In this document: in pieces, positions 52,346 through 60,315 of the stretch
Layout: each line of letters begins with the position of its first letter
Numbering within the stretch: position 1 is the stretch's first letter
Assembly (NCBI GenBank): GCA_966212235.1
Contig: CBIHPP010000014.1
Span: 124,001 to 188,000, forward strand
Source of the DNA: Niastella sp966212235
Lineage (GTDB): Bacteria > Bacteroidota > Bacteroidia > Chitinophagales > Chitinophagaceae
Direction of reading: 5' to 3'
Length of the DNA: 64,000 nt
Position numbers and translations under genes: made by a program
The notes under the pieces: generated by a model
What the model was told of the DNA's origin: nothing
Databases searched by the model: none
Seen by the model: the letters and a program-made list of their open reading frames with translations, nothing else

Positions 52346-52979
52346 TATTCGCGAGAGGTGGGATCAACTGGCCGGGAAATATAGCAATGACAAGGTATTG
52401 ATTGACCGGTTATTCAGGGAGATAGAAAGAAAATACACATCCTCCCGTCGTCATTACCACAACCTGCATCATATACAGGCTCTACTGCAGTTTTGTGAAA
52501 CCTATGCCGGTCAGTTACAGGACACGGATGTAGTTACGTTCTCGGTTTTCTATCATGACATCATTTATAACGTGCTGCGAAAAGACAACGAGCCACGCAG
52601 CGCCGGTCTTGCCGCAAAACGATTACTGGCATTAGGAGTGCCTGCCGTTAAAGTAGAACAGGTTAAAATATTTATAGAGGCCACCCAAACACATACGGTC
52701 AGCAGCGATGTTACGTATACGACAGACCAGCAATTATTCCTCGATTTCGATATGTCGATCTTAGGCGCCGGCTGGGATGCTTATGAAGCATATACCCGCC
52801 AGGTTCGCCGCGAATACCGCATTTACCCCGACAAATTATACTACCCCGGCCGCCGGCAATTTCTGCAACATTGTTTACAGGCGGCGTTTATTTTTCAAAC
52901 CCCTGTTTTTCGTGACCGGTACGAAGCTCAGGCAAGGGCGAATATGACGAGGGAACTGGGGGAAACGGGCAACAGGTAA
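52335..52979 (+). CDS. Predicted HD-superfamily metal-dependent hydrolase
   Basis: 214 residues. HYHNLHHIQALLQFCE (about 36-51) and FYHDIIYNVLRKDNE (about 73-87) supply the HN/HD-type metal-binding motifs; DFDMSILGA near 136-144 gives the last Asp. This group is widely but wrongly labelled 'NMDA receptor NMDAR2C subunit' in databases. The usual HD Asp follows His in YHD. The substrate is not known. Overlaps the permease by eleven bases. Its 3' side leads into the palindromic 21-bp array. Confidence 0.82.
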   Translation: MPDNIRERWDQLAGKYSNDKVLIDRLFREIERKYTSSRRHYHNLHHIQALLQFCETYAGQLQDTDVVTFSVFYHDIIYNVLRKDNEPRSAGLAAKRLLALGVPAVKVEQVKIFIEATQTHTVSSDVTYTTDQQLFLDFDMSILGAGWDAYEAYTRQVRREYRIYPDKLYYPGRRQFLQHCLQAAFIFQTPVFRDRYEAQARANMTRELGETGNR

Positions 52980-53028
52980 TTGCCTGTTTATATATGCGAA
53001 GCATGTTTGCGTATGAGCGCAGGTTCAT

Positions 53029-53402
53029 TGCCCATTGGAAATGATGCAGCGCTATTGGTGCAAATACTTTTTCTGAAGGCGCATGTTCATTTCCTATAAG
53101 AAAAAAGCCTATTTCCATGAGCGAAGGATCTTCGCTCATGGGAAATGGATAATTTCCAGTAAGAAAAGGTTCTTCGCCGACTGGAAAAATCATTTTTTCC
53201 ATGGCAAACGGAAAATTCCCACTGGCAATTATCCAATTCCCCCAGAAATTATCTAATTCCCGTTGGGAATTATATATTTCCCGCAGGCAATTATCCATTT
53301 CCTGCGGCTGCAACATAATTTCCATCGGAAAAAACATTTTTCCCGTTGGAAAAACAAAATTTCCAGCAGGAAATGAATCGTTTCTTGCTGGAAATTAGAC
53401 CT
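53029..53402. repeat. Array of about 18 palindromic 21-bp repeats
   Basis: The start of the TTCC half-site falls at 53216, 53237, 53257, 53278, 53299, 53320, 53340, 53361 and 53382: spacing 21, 20, 21, 21, 21, 21, 20, 21. Units upstream to 53029 keep 18-24 spacing. Each unit is a degenerate palindrome TTTCC-N4/5-GGAAA, e.g. TTCCCGTTGGGAA at 53257 and TTTCCAGCAGGAAA at 53360. Neighbouring units also pair: ATTTCCATGAGCGAAG at 53111 with CTTCGCTCATGGGAAAT at 53130. Both strands are open for long stretches and translate as seven-residue repeats (plus strand: GKNIFPV, GKTKFPA; minus strand: LTGNYPF, PVGEEPF), a consequence of 21 = 3 x 7. Not a CRISPR: no unique spacers. Confidence 0.85.
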
Positions 53403-53488
53403 ATCTCCCTGGCTTTCAATACCCTCTTATTGCTCTTTTCCTTTATCCTCTATAGAATGGCATCAAAAAGTATAGGGTCTGGCATCCA

Positions 53489-53524
53489 AATTCCAACATC
53501 CTACTTCTTGCTTCCTACTTCCAT
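53489..53524. repeat. 7-bp CTTCNNN repeat before the Smr gene
   Basis: CATCCTA, CTTCTTG, CTTCCTA, CTTCCAT and CTTCG in 7-base register. This is the inverted-arm sequence type of the ribF/purM array, ending just before a -7 element. Confidence 0.65.
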
Positions 53525-53534
53525 CTTCGCCCCG

Positions 53535-53542
53535 TACCTTTG
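53535..53542 (+). promoter_or_regulatory. -7 promoter element of the Smr gene
   Basis: TACCTTTG followed by CACAAAAA, 58 bases before the start codon. As at purM, a 7-bp array precedes it. Confidence 0.45.
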
Positions 53543-53600
53543 CACAAAAATTAACCCGGCGGTAAAACGCCCCGGATCAATTGTATATAAATAATTACCC

Positions 53601-54626
53601 ATGAAATTTGAGGTTGGCGATAAGGTTGTGGTGAATCAAACGAATGAAGAAGGTGAAGTAATTGACATCATTAGCGAAAAAATGGTGATGATAGAAGTAC
53701 GCGGCGTGAAGTTTCCGGCCTATGTTGATCAGCTGGATTTTCCGTATTTCAAGCGTTTTACCGAGAAGAAGTTATTTCCGCCAAAAAAGGAGAAAAAGTT
53801 CATCGATGATCTGCCCCGTGAAAAGAAAAAGATCACACAGCGGGTGGTTGACGGGGTATGGATCACATTCATTCCCATAAGTGTTAATGATGAATTTGGC
53901 GACGATATAGTAACCGAGTTAAAGGTACACCTGGTAAACAGGACCGAACAGGGATATAAATTCACGTACAAGCTGACTTATCAGGGCAATGAAAATTTTG
54001 AGCTGATAAACTCCATACATGCTTTTGAGGACTTTTACCTGCATGATGTGCCGTTCGAAAACCTGAACGACAGCCCGATCTTTAGCTTTGAATTTTCTTT
54101 GGTTACGCCCGATAAGAATAAAGCTGAATATTATGAAGCGTCGGTTAAATTAAAACCCAAACAGGTATTCACGCGCATTGAAGAGGTACGGCGAAAAGGG
54201 GAGGCTACCTTTTCGTATAAACTGTTTGACGACTATCCGGGCAAGCCTTATGACGATAAGCCCGTGGTTGATCTGCAAAACCTGGCAAAGGCCGGTTTTA
54301 AGATATACGATGCCACCAAAGCACGTCAGCACCTGGAGCCAGCAAAACAGGAACTCGATCTGCATATAGAAAGCCTTACACCTGCCTGGGAGTCTATGAG
54401 CAGCCTGGAAATATTAGCCCTGCAGTTAAAGACGTTTGAAAAGTATTTTGATCTCGCCATGGCGCATCATCTTCCCTGGCTCATCGTTATCCATGGCGTT
54501 GGCAGCGGCAAGCTGCGTGATGAAATACATGAAGAACTCAAGCTACGCAAAGAGGTAAAGAGTTTTGCCAACCGGTATCACCCGGCGTATGGATATGGCG
54601 CTACAGAGATCTATTTTCAGTATTAG
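53601..54626 (+). CDS. DUF2027 / Smr-domain protein
   Basis: 341 residues. The N-terminal 60 residues (VGDKVVVNQTNEEGEVIDII, then VMIEVRGVKFPAYVDQL) form an SH3-like barrel as in MutS2-linked proteins. The middle DUF2027 region (WITFIPISVNDEFGDDIVTE onward, about 85-200) is a beta domain. The C-terminal Smr domain (about 252-341) shows LDLHIESL near 251-258 and LIVIHGVGSGKLRDEIHEEL near 290-309, the two standard Smr motifs, and ends YGYGATEIYFQY. Smr domains can nick nucleic acids. Function in this family is unknown. Confidence 0.88.
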   Translation: MKFEVGDKVVVNQTNEEGEVIDIISEKMVMIEVRGVKFPAYVDQLDFPYFKRFTEKKLFPPKKEKKFIDDLPREKKKITQRVVDGVWITFIPISVNDEFGDDIVTELKVHLVNRTEQGYKFTYKLTYQGNENFELINSIHAFEDFYLHDVPFENLNDSPIFSFEFSLVTPDKNKAEYYEASVKLKPKQVFTRIEEVRRKGEATFSYKLFDDYPGKPYDDKPVVDLQNLAKAGFKIYDATKARQHLEPAKQELDLHIESLTPAWESMSSLEILALQLKTFEKYFDLAMAHHLPWLIVIHGVGSGKLRDEIHEELKLRKEVKSFANRYHPAYGYGATEIYFQY

Positions 54627-54753
54627 TACCCCCAACCCCCATAAAGGGGGAGAAGAGGTTACCGATTGCAGTTACAGGTTTAAACTCAGGGTTTACTTAA
54701 TACTCATAATTTATTACTTACAACCCGATTTGCGTTCGGCATTAGAATTTTCG

Positions 54754-54790
54754 CTTTCAACTTGTCAACTCATCAACCTGTCAACTTATT
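54754..54790. repeat. 8-bp TCAACNNN repeat upstream of rnpB
   Basis: TCAACTTG, TCAACTCA, TCAACCTG and TCAACTTA in exact 8-base register, directly before the rnpB -7 element. Confidence 0.7.
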
Positions 54791-54792
54791 CC

Positions 54793-54800
54793 TACATTTG
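54793..54800 (+). promoter_or_regulatory. -7 promoter element of rnpB
   Basis: TACATTTG lies five bases before the predicted 5' end of RNase P RNA, exactly where the -7 element should be. Confidence 0.6.
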
Positions 54801-54804
54801 CACG

Positions 54805-55267
54805 TAACTACAAACCGGGCTATCGCCTCCCGATTTATCGGGAAGAGGAAAGTCCGGACAGCATAGGGCAATGTACCGGTGAATAGCCGGGTCTTGTTTT
54901 CCCTGCTGGTTTACCGGTAGGGTGAACGGGAACAGACAGTGCCACAGAAAATTACTGCTTTCATCCGCCAGTTGGCGGACTAGTCCATGCATTCGCATGG
55001 AGAGTGATGGTGAAAATGTGGGGTAAGAGCCCACGGCTTTGCCGGGTGACCGGCAGGGCGGGTAAACCTTGCATGCTGAAATGCCATGTATACCAGCGTT
55101 GAAGAGCGGCTCGTTCGATCGCCCGATTTATTGGGCGTACGTTGGGTGGGTAGGCAGAACGATCCAGTCAGCAATGGCTGGGCAAGATAAATGATAGCCT
55201 TATCTTCCCGTCTCGGCTCAGCCGAGACGGGAGGGTAATACAGAATCCGGCTTACAGGTTTGTAGTT
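54805..55267 (+). ncRNA. rnpB: RNase P RNA (bacterial class A)
   Basis: The catalytic RNA of RNase P, which processes tRNA 5' ends. The two universal strands of helix P4 are present: GAGGAAAGTCCGGAC near 54845 and ACAGAATCCGGCTTA near 55240. The ends pair as P1: AACTACAAACC (54806) with GGTTTGTAGTT (55258). Other core pieces include GAACGGGAACAGACAGTGCCACAGAAA, cited here as GTGCCACAGAAA, and GGTAAGAGCCCACGG, then GGTAAACC. The length is about 463 bases, compared with 377 in E. coli. The extra length is in hairpins whose sequences look like genomic palindromes: TCCCGATTTATCGGGA at 54828, TCCGCCAGTTGGCGGA at 54964, CGCCCGATTTATTGGGCG at 55120, and a 27-base perfect stem at 55206-55232. A T-run follows. 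Confidence 0.95.
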
Positions 55268-55587
55268 ATTTTTTTTGTTACGGGTAATACACATCGCACG
55301 ATCATGTGCATAACTCCATCTGCCTGACTTATCCCCATTAAGTGATGCTTTACAGGCTGATTATAACAGATATAGCTATTGCTACATGAACAGTCTGCAT
55401 TTCAGGCATCATTTTTGAAATTTTATAGGTGCTTCAAATGATACACAGAAAATAAAGGGACTTACCTTATCCACTTCTACATGGCTTTCCCGGCCATAAA
55501 CAAACGTTTTTACTGTCATTTACTGGCTTTGCCCATCCCCCGTAACTATGAACCGTAGGGCCTATTTGTAACCGTAAAATTCGCCTT
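55268..55587. other. 320-base intergenic region, no feature recognised
   Basis: Begins with the T-run ending rnpB. There is a possible weak -7 (CTATTTG at about 55562) 20 bases before the next start. No tRNA, repeat array or conserved RNA is seen. Confidence 0.3.
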
Positions 55588-55995
55588 ATGAGGATCTTAT
55601 TCACCTTGGGATGTGCCCTTGTGGCCACGCTCGCCGCATTTTTAATGTACACCTACAACAAGCCGCCACGAAATGTGGTCTCAGAAACCGGTATTCCCGT
55701 TACTGCTACAGAGTTATATGCAAAATTCACTTCCGATCAGCTTCAGGCAAACCAGGCCTATTTGAATAAAGTACTACAGGTTAGCGGACAGGTACTACAG
55801 GTTAAAAACACGCCTTATGCAGGCAGTGTAGTGGTTTTAAATACCGGCGACCCGATGGTTGGTATTGCCTGTTCATTGAATATGCTGGAACAAACGACCA
55901 GGCCGGTAAAACCTGGAGAAAAGATCACCATCAAAGGTGTTTGTTCGGGCTATTTAAGCGATGTGGTGCTAACCAATAGCAGTTTGGTTAATTAG
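55588..55995 (+). CDS. Membrane-anchored OB-fold protein (tRNA_anti-like)
   Basis: 135 residues. A single N-terminal hydrophobic helix (LFTLGCALVATLAAFLMYTY, about 4-23) anchors or exports the protein. The rest is an OB-fold: TATELYAKFTSDQLQANQAY, then LNKVLQVSGQVLQVKNT and KPGEKITIKGVCSGYLSDVV. This pattern matches the small 'tRNA_anti-like' OB-fold family of Bacteroidota. The ligand is unknown. Single gene. Confidence 0.75.
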   Translation: MRILFTLGCALVATLAAFLMYTYNKPPRNVVSETGIPVTATELYAKFTSDQLQANQAYLNKVLQVSGQVLQVKNTPYAGSVVVLNTGDPMVGIACSLNMLEQTTRPVKPGEKITIKGVCSGYLSDVVLTNSSLVN

Positions 55996-56258
55996 CTAAT
56001 CCCGACCAAAGTCGGGACAAGTAGTGCTAATGAAAATACATATACAGACTCGAATTAAGAACTACACAAATTATAACGGCATTCCTGAATTAGAAATCAA
56101 TTAGCTAATTATCACATTAGCATATTATCACATTACCGTCTTGTGATTCGTACCCAACGCCAGTGCAAAGGGTGGGCGCCACCTTCACGACGACCCACCT
56201 TTGCCTGGCAACTATGGTCAATTGGCCAATTAGCATATTAGCATATTATCACTTTATC
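55996..56258. repeat. Mixed palindromes and 8-bp TTAGC/ATTATC arrays
   Basis: A TCCCGAC/GTCGGGA hairpin is at about 56001-56018. TTAGCTAA, TTATCACA, TTAGCATA, TTATCACA in 8-base register are at 56101-56135. A strong long hairpin is at 56160-56209 (GCAAAGGGTGGG with CCCACCTTTGC, flanked by CCAG/CTGG). TTAGCATA, TTAGCATA, TTATCACT are at about 56229-56252. The region divides the OB-fold gene from a convergent barrel gene. Confidence 0.65.
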
Positions 56259-56839
56259 CTCACCGCAATCCCTACCTGAACATGGTTTGATTTCCAATCG
56301 TACCGGTCGTCTACATCATTGATATCTGTCAAACCCTTATTGTAGCGCGCATAAAAGCCAACCTTTTCAATATTTACCTGAACGCCCACATTAGCGCTCA
56401 ACTCATATTTTTTAAATGCCTGCCGGTCATTTTTTAACAGGTCTTCATCATCATAAATTAAATAGCTGGCCTGAGGTCCTGCCAGAAAGCTGAGCGTTTT
56501 ATTCAGATTATATCGCAAAAGAAGCGGTACACTTACTGAAGCCAGGCGAATATTCTCCCCCGCGGCGCTTCTTCCGGAATTATTATAATACGTTAAAAAG
56601 TCACTGGCTTTTTTATAATTCGACCAGCTGTATAACAATTCGGGTTGTATAGCCCAATGCTTATTAAAGTTGTATTCGGCAAAACCTCCCAGCTGAAAGC
56701 CGGCTAAGAATTTGTTTCGAATACCGTTTCCTTTAATAGTTGAAAAGTTGGCATCCAGTTTAGGCCCGAAATGCCAGGTTTGCGCATTTGCCGCAAGAGT
56801 TAATAGCAAAGCAGTACATACCATTGAATATTTCATCAT
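56249..56839 (-). CDS. Outer-membrane beta-barrel protein (PorT-like fold)
   Basis: 196 residues from the ATG at 56839 (MMKYSMVCTALLL), giving a clean signal peptide ending ANAQ. The mature part is an eight-strand-type barrel: WHFGPKLDANFSTIKGNG, GFQLGGFAEYNFNKHWAIQPELLYSW, shown here as FAEYNFNKHWAIQPELL, SVPLLLRYNLNKTLSFLAGP, and a closing strand HVQVGIAVRIK. It belongs to the 'porin family / outer membrane beta-barrel' group near PorT. Longer in-frame starts lack a signal peptide at the N terminus. Function unknown. Confidence 0.8.
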   Translation of the reverse strand: MMKYSMVCTALLLTLAANAQTWHFGPKLDANFSTIKGNGIRNKFLAGFQLGGFAEYNFNKHWAIQPELLYSWSNYKKASDFLTYYNNSGRSAAGENIRLASVSVPLLLRYNLNKTLSFLAGPQASYLIYDDEDLLKNDRQAFKKYELSANVGVQVNIEKVGFYARYNKGLTDINDVDDRYDWKSNHVQVGIAVRIK

Positions 56840-57364
56840 AATACGGAATTTGATAAAAGGCTTGCTTGTCATGTAATGAATATGATTTGATTTATATGGG
56901 GCGTATATCAAAAGTATTTACCGGGCATTCATCATAAAAGTTATAATCTATCAACGCCGGTAAATAATAGACAAATAAGCAGATTGTTGCGATAGTTTCA
57001 ATGAGTAAGCGCCCGGTTAACGAGAGATTAACTATTTAATTGATGAGTGGGCACCATACGAAAAGTGATCAGACACCGTTGGGGGAAAAATTGTTTTTTT
57101 CTTTGGGAACAGCAAGCGCATCGACGAATTGGCAAATTTTTAGATGAATACTGCGTTAGTTTGCGCAATAAAACCAGACACATAACGTAGCAACGGGAAC
57201 GAAGAAAAAAGGATCAGATAATTGATTGATTGGATTAATACATTCCTTATCTACCAGCCGTAAAAGATTGCCCTTTGTCAGTTGCTTATTGTTCATAGCC
57301 TGTTGGTTATTGTTTCCTAATGATTTATCCATACATTTACTTCAACGGATAGATTGCTTGTACT
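56840..57364. other. Divergent intergenic region
   Basis: Between the barrel gene and the symporter. It holds a GGTTAACGAGAGATTAACT near-palindrome at about 57014. TTAGTTTG at about 57156 is only a partial -7 match. No RNA gene is recognised. Confidence 0.25.
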
Positions 57365-58933
57365 ATGAATCATTTACCAACTGTAGATTTAACAATTATA
57401 ATTGTATATTTTGCCGCGATGATCGCCGTGGGGGTGTTGTTGAGTGGAAAGAATAAAGGATCCGATCAGTATTCGGTAGCCTCAGGAGCTATACCAGGAT
57501 GGGCGCTGGGCATGTCGTTCTACGCTACTTTTTTAAGCGCTATCACTTTTCTGGGCGATCCCGGCAAATCATTTGGAGCTAACTGGAATTCTTTTGTATT
57601 TAGTTTGTCGATGCCCTTTGCTGCATTTATTGCTTCCCGGTATTTTGTTCCATTTTATCGTAACAGTGAGGCCATCAGCGCTTATACCCATTTGGAAGAA
57701 CGGTTCGGCCCCTGGGCGCGTACTTATGCCATGATCTGTTTTGTACTGATTCAGCTGGCGCGCATGGGAACCATTTTTTATTCTATTGCCTTAACCCTGA
57801 AAGCCCTTACCGGTTATTCAATGCCGGCTATCATGATCACCACGGGCATTTGCATTATTATATATACGATGATGGGTGGTATGAAAGCGGTGATATGGAC
57901 GGAAGTGGTGCAGGCCGTTATTAAAACGTTGGGGGCGCTTTTAATTCTGTACCTGATCGTTTCTCAATTGAAAGGCGGCTTCAACTATATCATTGAAACA
58001 GGGAAAGCGAACGAAAAATTCAGTCTGGGCAGTTTTAACGTATCGAAGTTTTCTATGTCAACATTCTGGGTGATCTTTTTGTACGGCTTTTTTATCAACC
58101 TCAATAATTTCGGCATCGATCAGAATTATATCCAGCGATACCATACCGCCCGCAACAGCCGCGATGCCAGTCGCAGTATCTGGATGTGCGTATTATTTTA
58201 TGTACCGGTGAGCATGTTGTTCTTTTTTATCGGCACCTCCTTATTCGCTTATTATCATCAGCATCCTGACCTTATACTGCCTTTACAACAACAGGTAGCG
58301 GCAGAAAAAAATATTGCACTCGGCAACCTTACACCGGCTGATTACGGTGACCGGGTATTGCCATTTTTTATGAGGAATGAAGTGCCCCGTGGCCTGTTGG
58401 GATTGATCATTGCCGCCATTTTATCGGCTGCCATGAGCACCATGAGCAGTGGGATGAACAGCTCGGCCACCGTTTTTTTAAAAGACATCTACCTCCGATA
58501 CTTTAATAAAGAAGCCTCAACAAAGGCGCAAATGCGGGTATTGTATGTGTCTACCGCTGTAATGGGCGTGCTGGCCATTAGTTTTGGTATTGGCATGATA
58601 GGGGTTAAAAGCTTGCTGGATGCCTGGTGGAAGCTGGCCGGTATATTTTCCGGCGGCATTTTAGGGTTGTTTTTACTGGGGTTGCTGGCCCGCAAAGCCA
58701 AAAATATAGAGGCCGTGATAGCTGTGATCATTGGGGTGCTTGTGATCATCTGGATAACATTTTCGCGCCAGTTGCCGGAAAATTATGCCTGGCTACGCAC
58801 CAATCTGCATGCTAATATGACCATCGTCATAGGAACCTTAACCATATTTTTGACAGGCAAGTTTTTAGCCGGTTTGCGGTCCCGGCCCTTCGGCCCCGCT
58901 CAGGGCGCTCAGGGTAAATCTTCTCAGGACTGA
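57365..58933 (+). CDS. Sodium/solute symporter (SSS family)
   Basis: 522 residues, about thirteen transmembrane helices. The start VDLTIIIVYFAAMIAVGVLL and the next segment SDQYSVASGAIPGWALGMSF (TM2, substrate/sodium site) are typical of SSS (LeuT-fold) carriers. SAAMSTMSSGMNSSATVFLKD (about 356-376) is the conserved TM8 sodium-site signature. Substrate cannot be read directly, but the DHDPS-family enzyme 210 bases downstream suggests a keto-acid or sialic-acid-like sugar. The last 18 residues (RSRPFGPAQGAQGKSSQD) come from a dispersed palindromic repeat. Confidence 0.9.
   Translation: MNHLPTVDLTIIIVYFAAMIAVGVLLSGKNKGSDQYSVASGAIPGWALGMSFYATFLSAITFLGDPGKSFGANWNSFVFSLSMPFAAFIASRYFVPFYRNSEAISAYTHLEERFGPWARTYAMICFVLIQLARMGTIFYSIALTLKALTGYSMPAIMITTGICIIIYTMMGGMKAVIWTEVVQAVIKTLGALLILYLIVSQLKGGFNYIIETGKANEKFSLGSFNVSKFSMSTFWVIFLYGFFINLNNFGIDQNYIQRYHTARNSRDASRSIWMCVLFYVPVSMLFFFIGTSLFAYYHQHPDLILPLQQQVAAEKNIALGNLTPADYGDRVLPFFMRNEVPRGLLGLIIAAILSAAMSTMSSGMNSSATVFLKDIYLRYFNKEASTKAQMRVLYVSTAVMGVLAISFGIGMIGVKSLLDAWWKLAGIFSGGILGLFLLGLLARKAKNIEAVIAVIIGVLVIIWITFSRQLPENYAWLRTNLHANMTIVIGTLTIFLTGKFLAGLRSRPFGPAQGAQGKSSQD
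58886..58914. repeat. REP-like palindrome at the symporter 3' end
   Basis: CCCTTCGG, CCCCGCTCAGGG, CGCTCAGGG: inverted half-sites of a type dispersed in many bacterial genomes (complement begins CCCTGAGC). It is translated as the C-terminal extension of the symporter. Confidence 0.5.
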
Positions 58934-59143
58934 CGCGTCCCGAATTTAGTGGGGATCGTAGTGTCAGGTGTGATCAGGATGATCCTTAGGCGGAATTATT
59001 ATATCTTCATTTTCAACGGGCTATCAAGGCAATATTAAATCATGGATTTTATGTGGTAATTGTCTGTAAAACAATATTTACTTTTTAATTTTAGAGGGCG
59101 GAAAGACCTTCATTTTTTAAAAATAATAATCAAAATAGATCTG

Positions 59144-60112
59144 ATGGAAAAGAGATTTGTTCCGGTAATGATAACGCCGTTTAACCTGAAGGCAAAGATT
59201 GATTTTGATATGGTTGAACGGTTGATCGATTTTTACCTGGCAGCCGGAGTAAGTGGTTTTTTTGCCAACTGCCTTAGCAGCGAAATGTATAGCATCAGTG
59301 AAGATGAGCGGCTTGAACTGACTGCCCATATTGTGAGGTACGTAAATGGCCGCGTGCCGGTGGTTGCTACCGGTTCCTTCGGACTTACTATTGAAGATAA
59401 AGCCGAGTTCAGTAAAAAGATCTATGACACCGGCATCGATGCGGTGGTATTAATTACCGGTCACTTTGCCAATGTTGAGGATAGCGATGATGTATTGTTG
59501 AAGCGGTTCGATAAAATGTTTTCATTAACGCCCGATATTCCCATGGGCACCTATGAGTGTCCGGCGCCTTATAAACGTATTTTATCGACCGATGTGTTTA
59601 AAACATTGCTTTCATCAGGCCGGTTAAAATATCATAAAGACACCAGCATTGAGCTGGATAAAATAAAAGAGAAACTGCAGATTGCCAATGTGCCTGGCTT
59701 CGACTTTTTTGATGCGCATACGCCCAATGCCATGCATAGCCTTCAAATGGGCGCAAGAGGTATGTCTTCGATAAGTGGTAATTTTTATCCTGAAGTGCTG
59801 GTATGGATGTGTAACAATGCGAATGATCCCAATAAGCAGGAAGATGTGCAATGGTTACAGTCAGAGCTTACCCGGGTCGATCCGCTCATTCACCAGGCAT
59901 ATCCCATGAGCGCCAAGTATTTCTTACAACTGCGCGGGTTACCGGTGCGTACTATCAGCCGGGCCTATGTGCAGGAACTAACGCCGGGGCAAAAAGATGT
60001 GCTCAAAGGCATCTATGACAGTTTTACCCAATGGTGCAGCCGGTTGCATATCACTCCGGTGGATACACGTAGCATCATGGAGCCAAAAATTCTACCAGAT
60101 CCTGCTATTTAG
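59144..60112 (+). CDS. Dihydrodipicolinate synthase / N-acetylneuraminate lyase family enzyme
   Basis: 322 residues from the ATG at 59144 (MEKRFVPVMITPF); an upstream in-frame start lacks family similarity. The TIM-barrel aldolase has its Schiff-base lysine in KYHKDTS (about 165) and its tyrosine in GTYECPAPYKR (about 137-147). The family motif GVSGFFANCLSSEMYSIS replaces the common GTTGES loop, which argues against DapA and towards a different aldolase or lyase. It follows a sodium/solute symporter, so import and cleavage of a keto sugar is a plausible pathway (inference). Confidence 0.85.
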   Translation: MEKRFVPVMITPFNLKAKIDFDMVERLIDFYLAAGVSGFFANCLSSEMYSISEDERLELTAHIVRYVNGRVPVVATGSFGLTIEDKAEFSKKIYDTGIDAVVLITGHFANVEDSDDVLLKRFDKMFSLTPDIPMGTYECPAPYKRILSTDVFKTLLSSGRLKYHKDTSIELDKIKEKLQIANVPGFDFFDAHTPNAMHSLQMGARGMSSISGNFYPEVLVWMCNNANDPNKQEDVQWLQSELTRVDPLIHQAYPMSAKYFLQLRGLPVRTISRAYVQELTPGQKDVLKGIYDSFTQWCSRLHITPVDTRSIMEPKILPDPAI

Positions 60113-60268
60113 AAATTTAGAGATTTCGGAATTTAGGGATTTTGAGATTATCAAAAGGCTAAAACCAATTGAGATCTCAAAATCTCAAAATCAGAAATCA
60201 GAAATAAATAAGAGGTAGGAAGTTCGCGAATTTCGTACTTCTTACCTCTTACCTCTTACTTCATAACC
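60113..60268. repeat. Two paired short-period repeat hairpins
   Basis: The first pair has AAATTTAGAGATTTCGG, then GGATTTTGAGAT, matched by ATCTCAAAATCTCAAAATC. The second has AAGAGGTAGGAAGTTCG matched by CTTCTTACCTCTTACCTC. Both fit the 7-8 bp array type and lie between the DHDPS-like gene and the minus-strand small secreted gene. Confidence 0.75.
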
Positions 60269-60315
60269 TTGTGACTACAAAGGCTTCTATTAAAGAAACT
60301 CACTCATAAGAAAGC

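Noticed and set aside
52888..53337. A minus-strand frame of 149 codons with seven-residue repeats (LTGNYPF, PVGEEPF)
   Set aside because: The heptads follow from the 21-bp DNA repeat, and the plus strand is equally open. The frame also runs into the end of the HD-like gene. I treat it as repeat DNA, though a decayed coding origin is not excluded.
53029..53402. CRISPR array
   Set aside because: Units are contiguous 21-bp palindromes with no unique spacers and no cas genes nearby.
54792..55294. Minus-strand frames over the RNase P RNA
   Set aside because: They are fully explained by the structured RNA gene on the plus strand.
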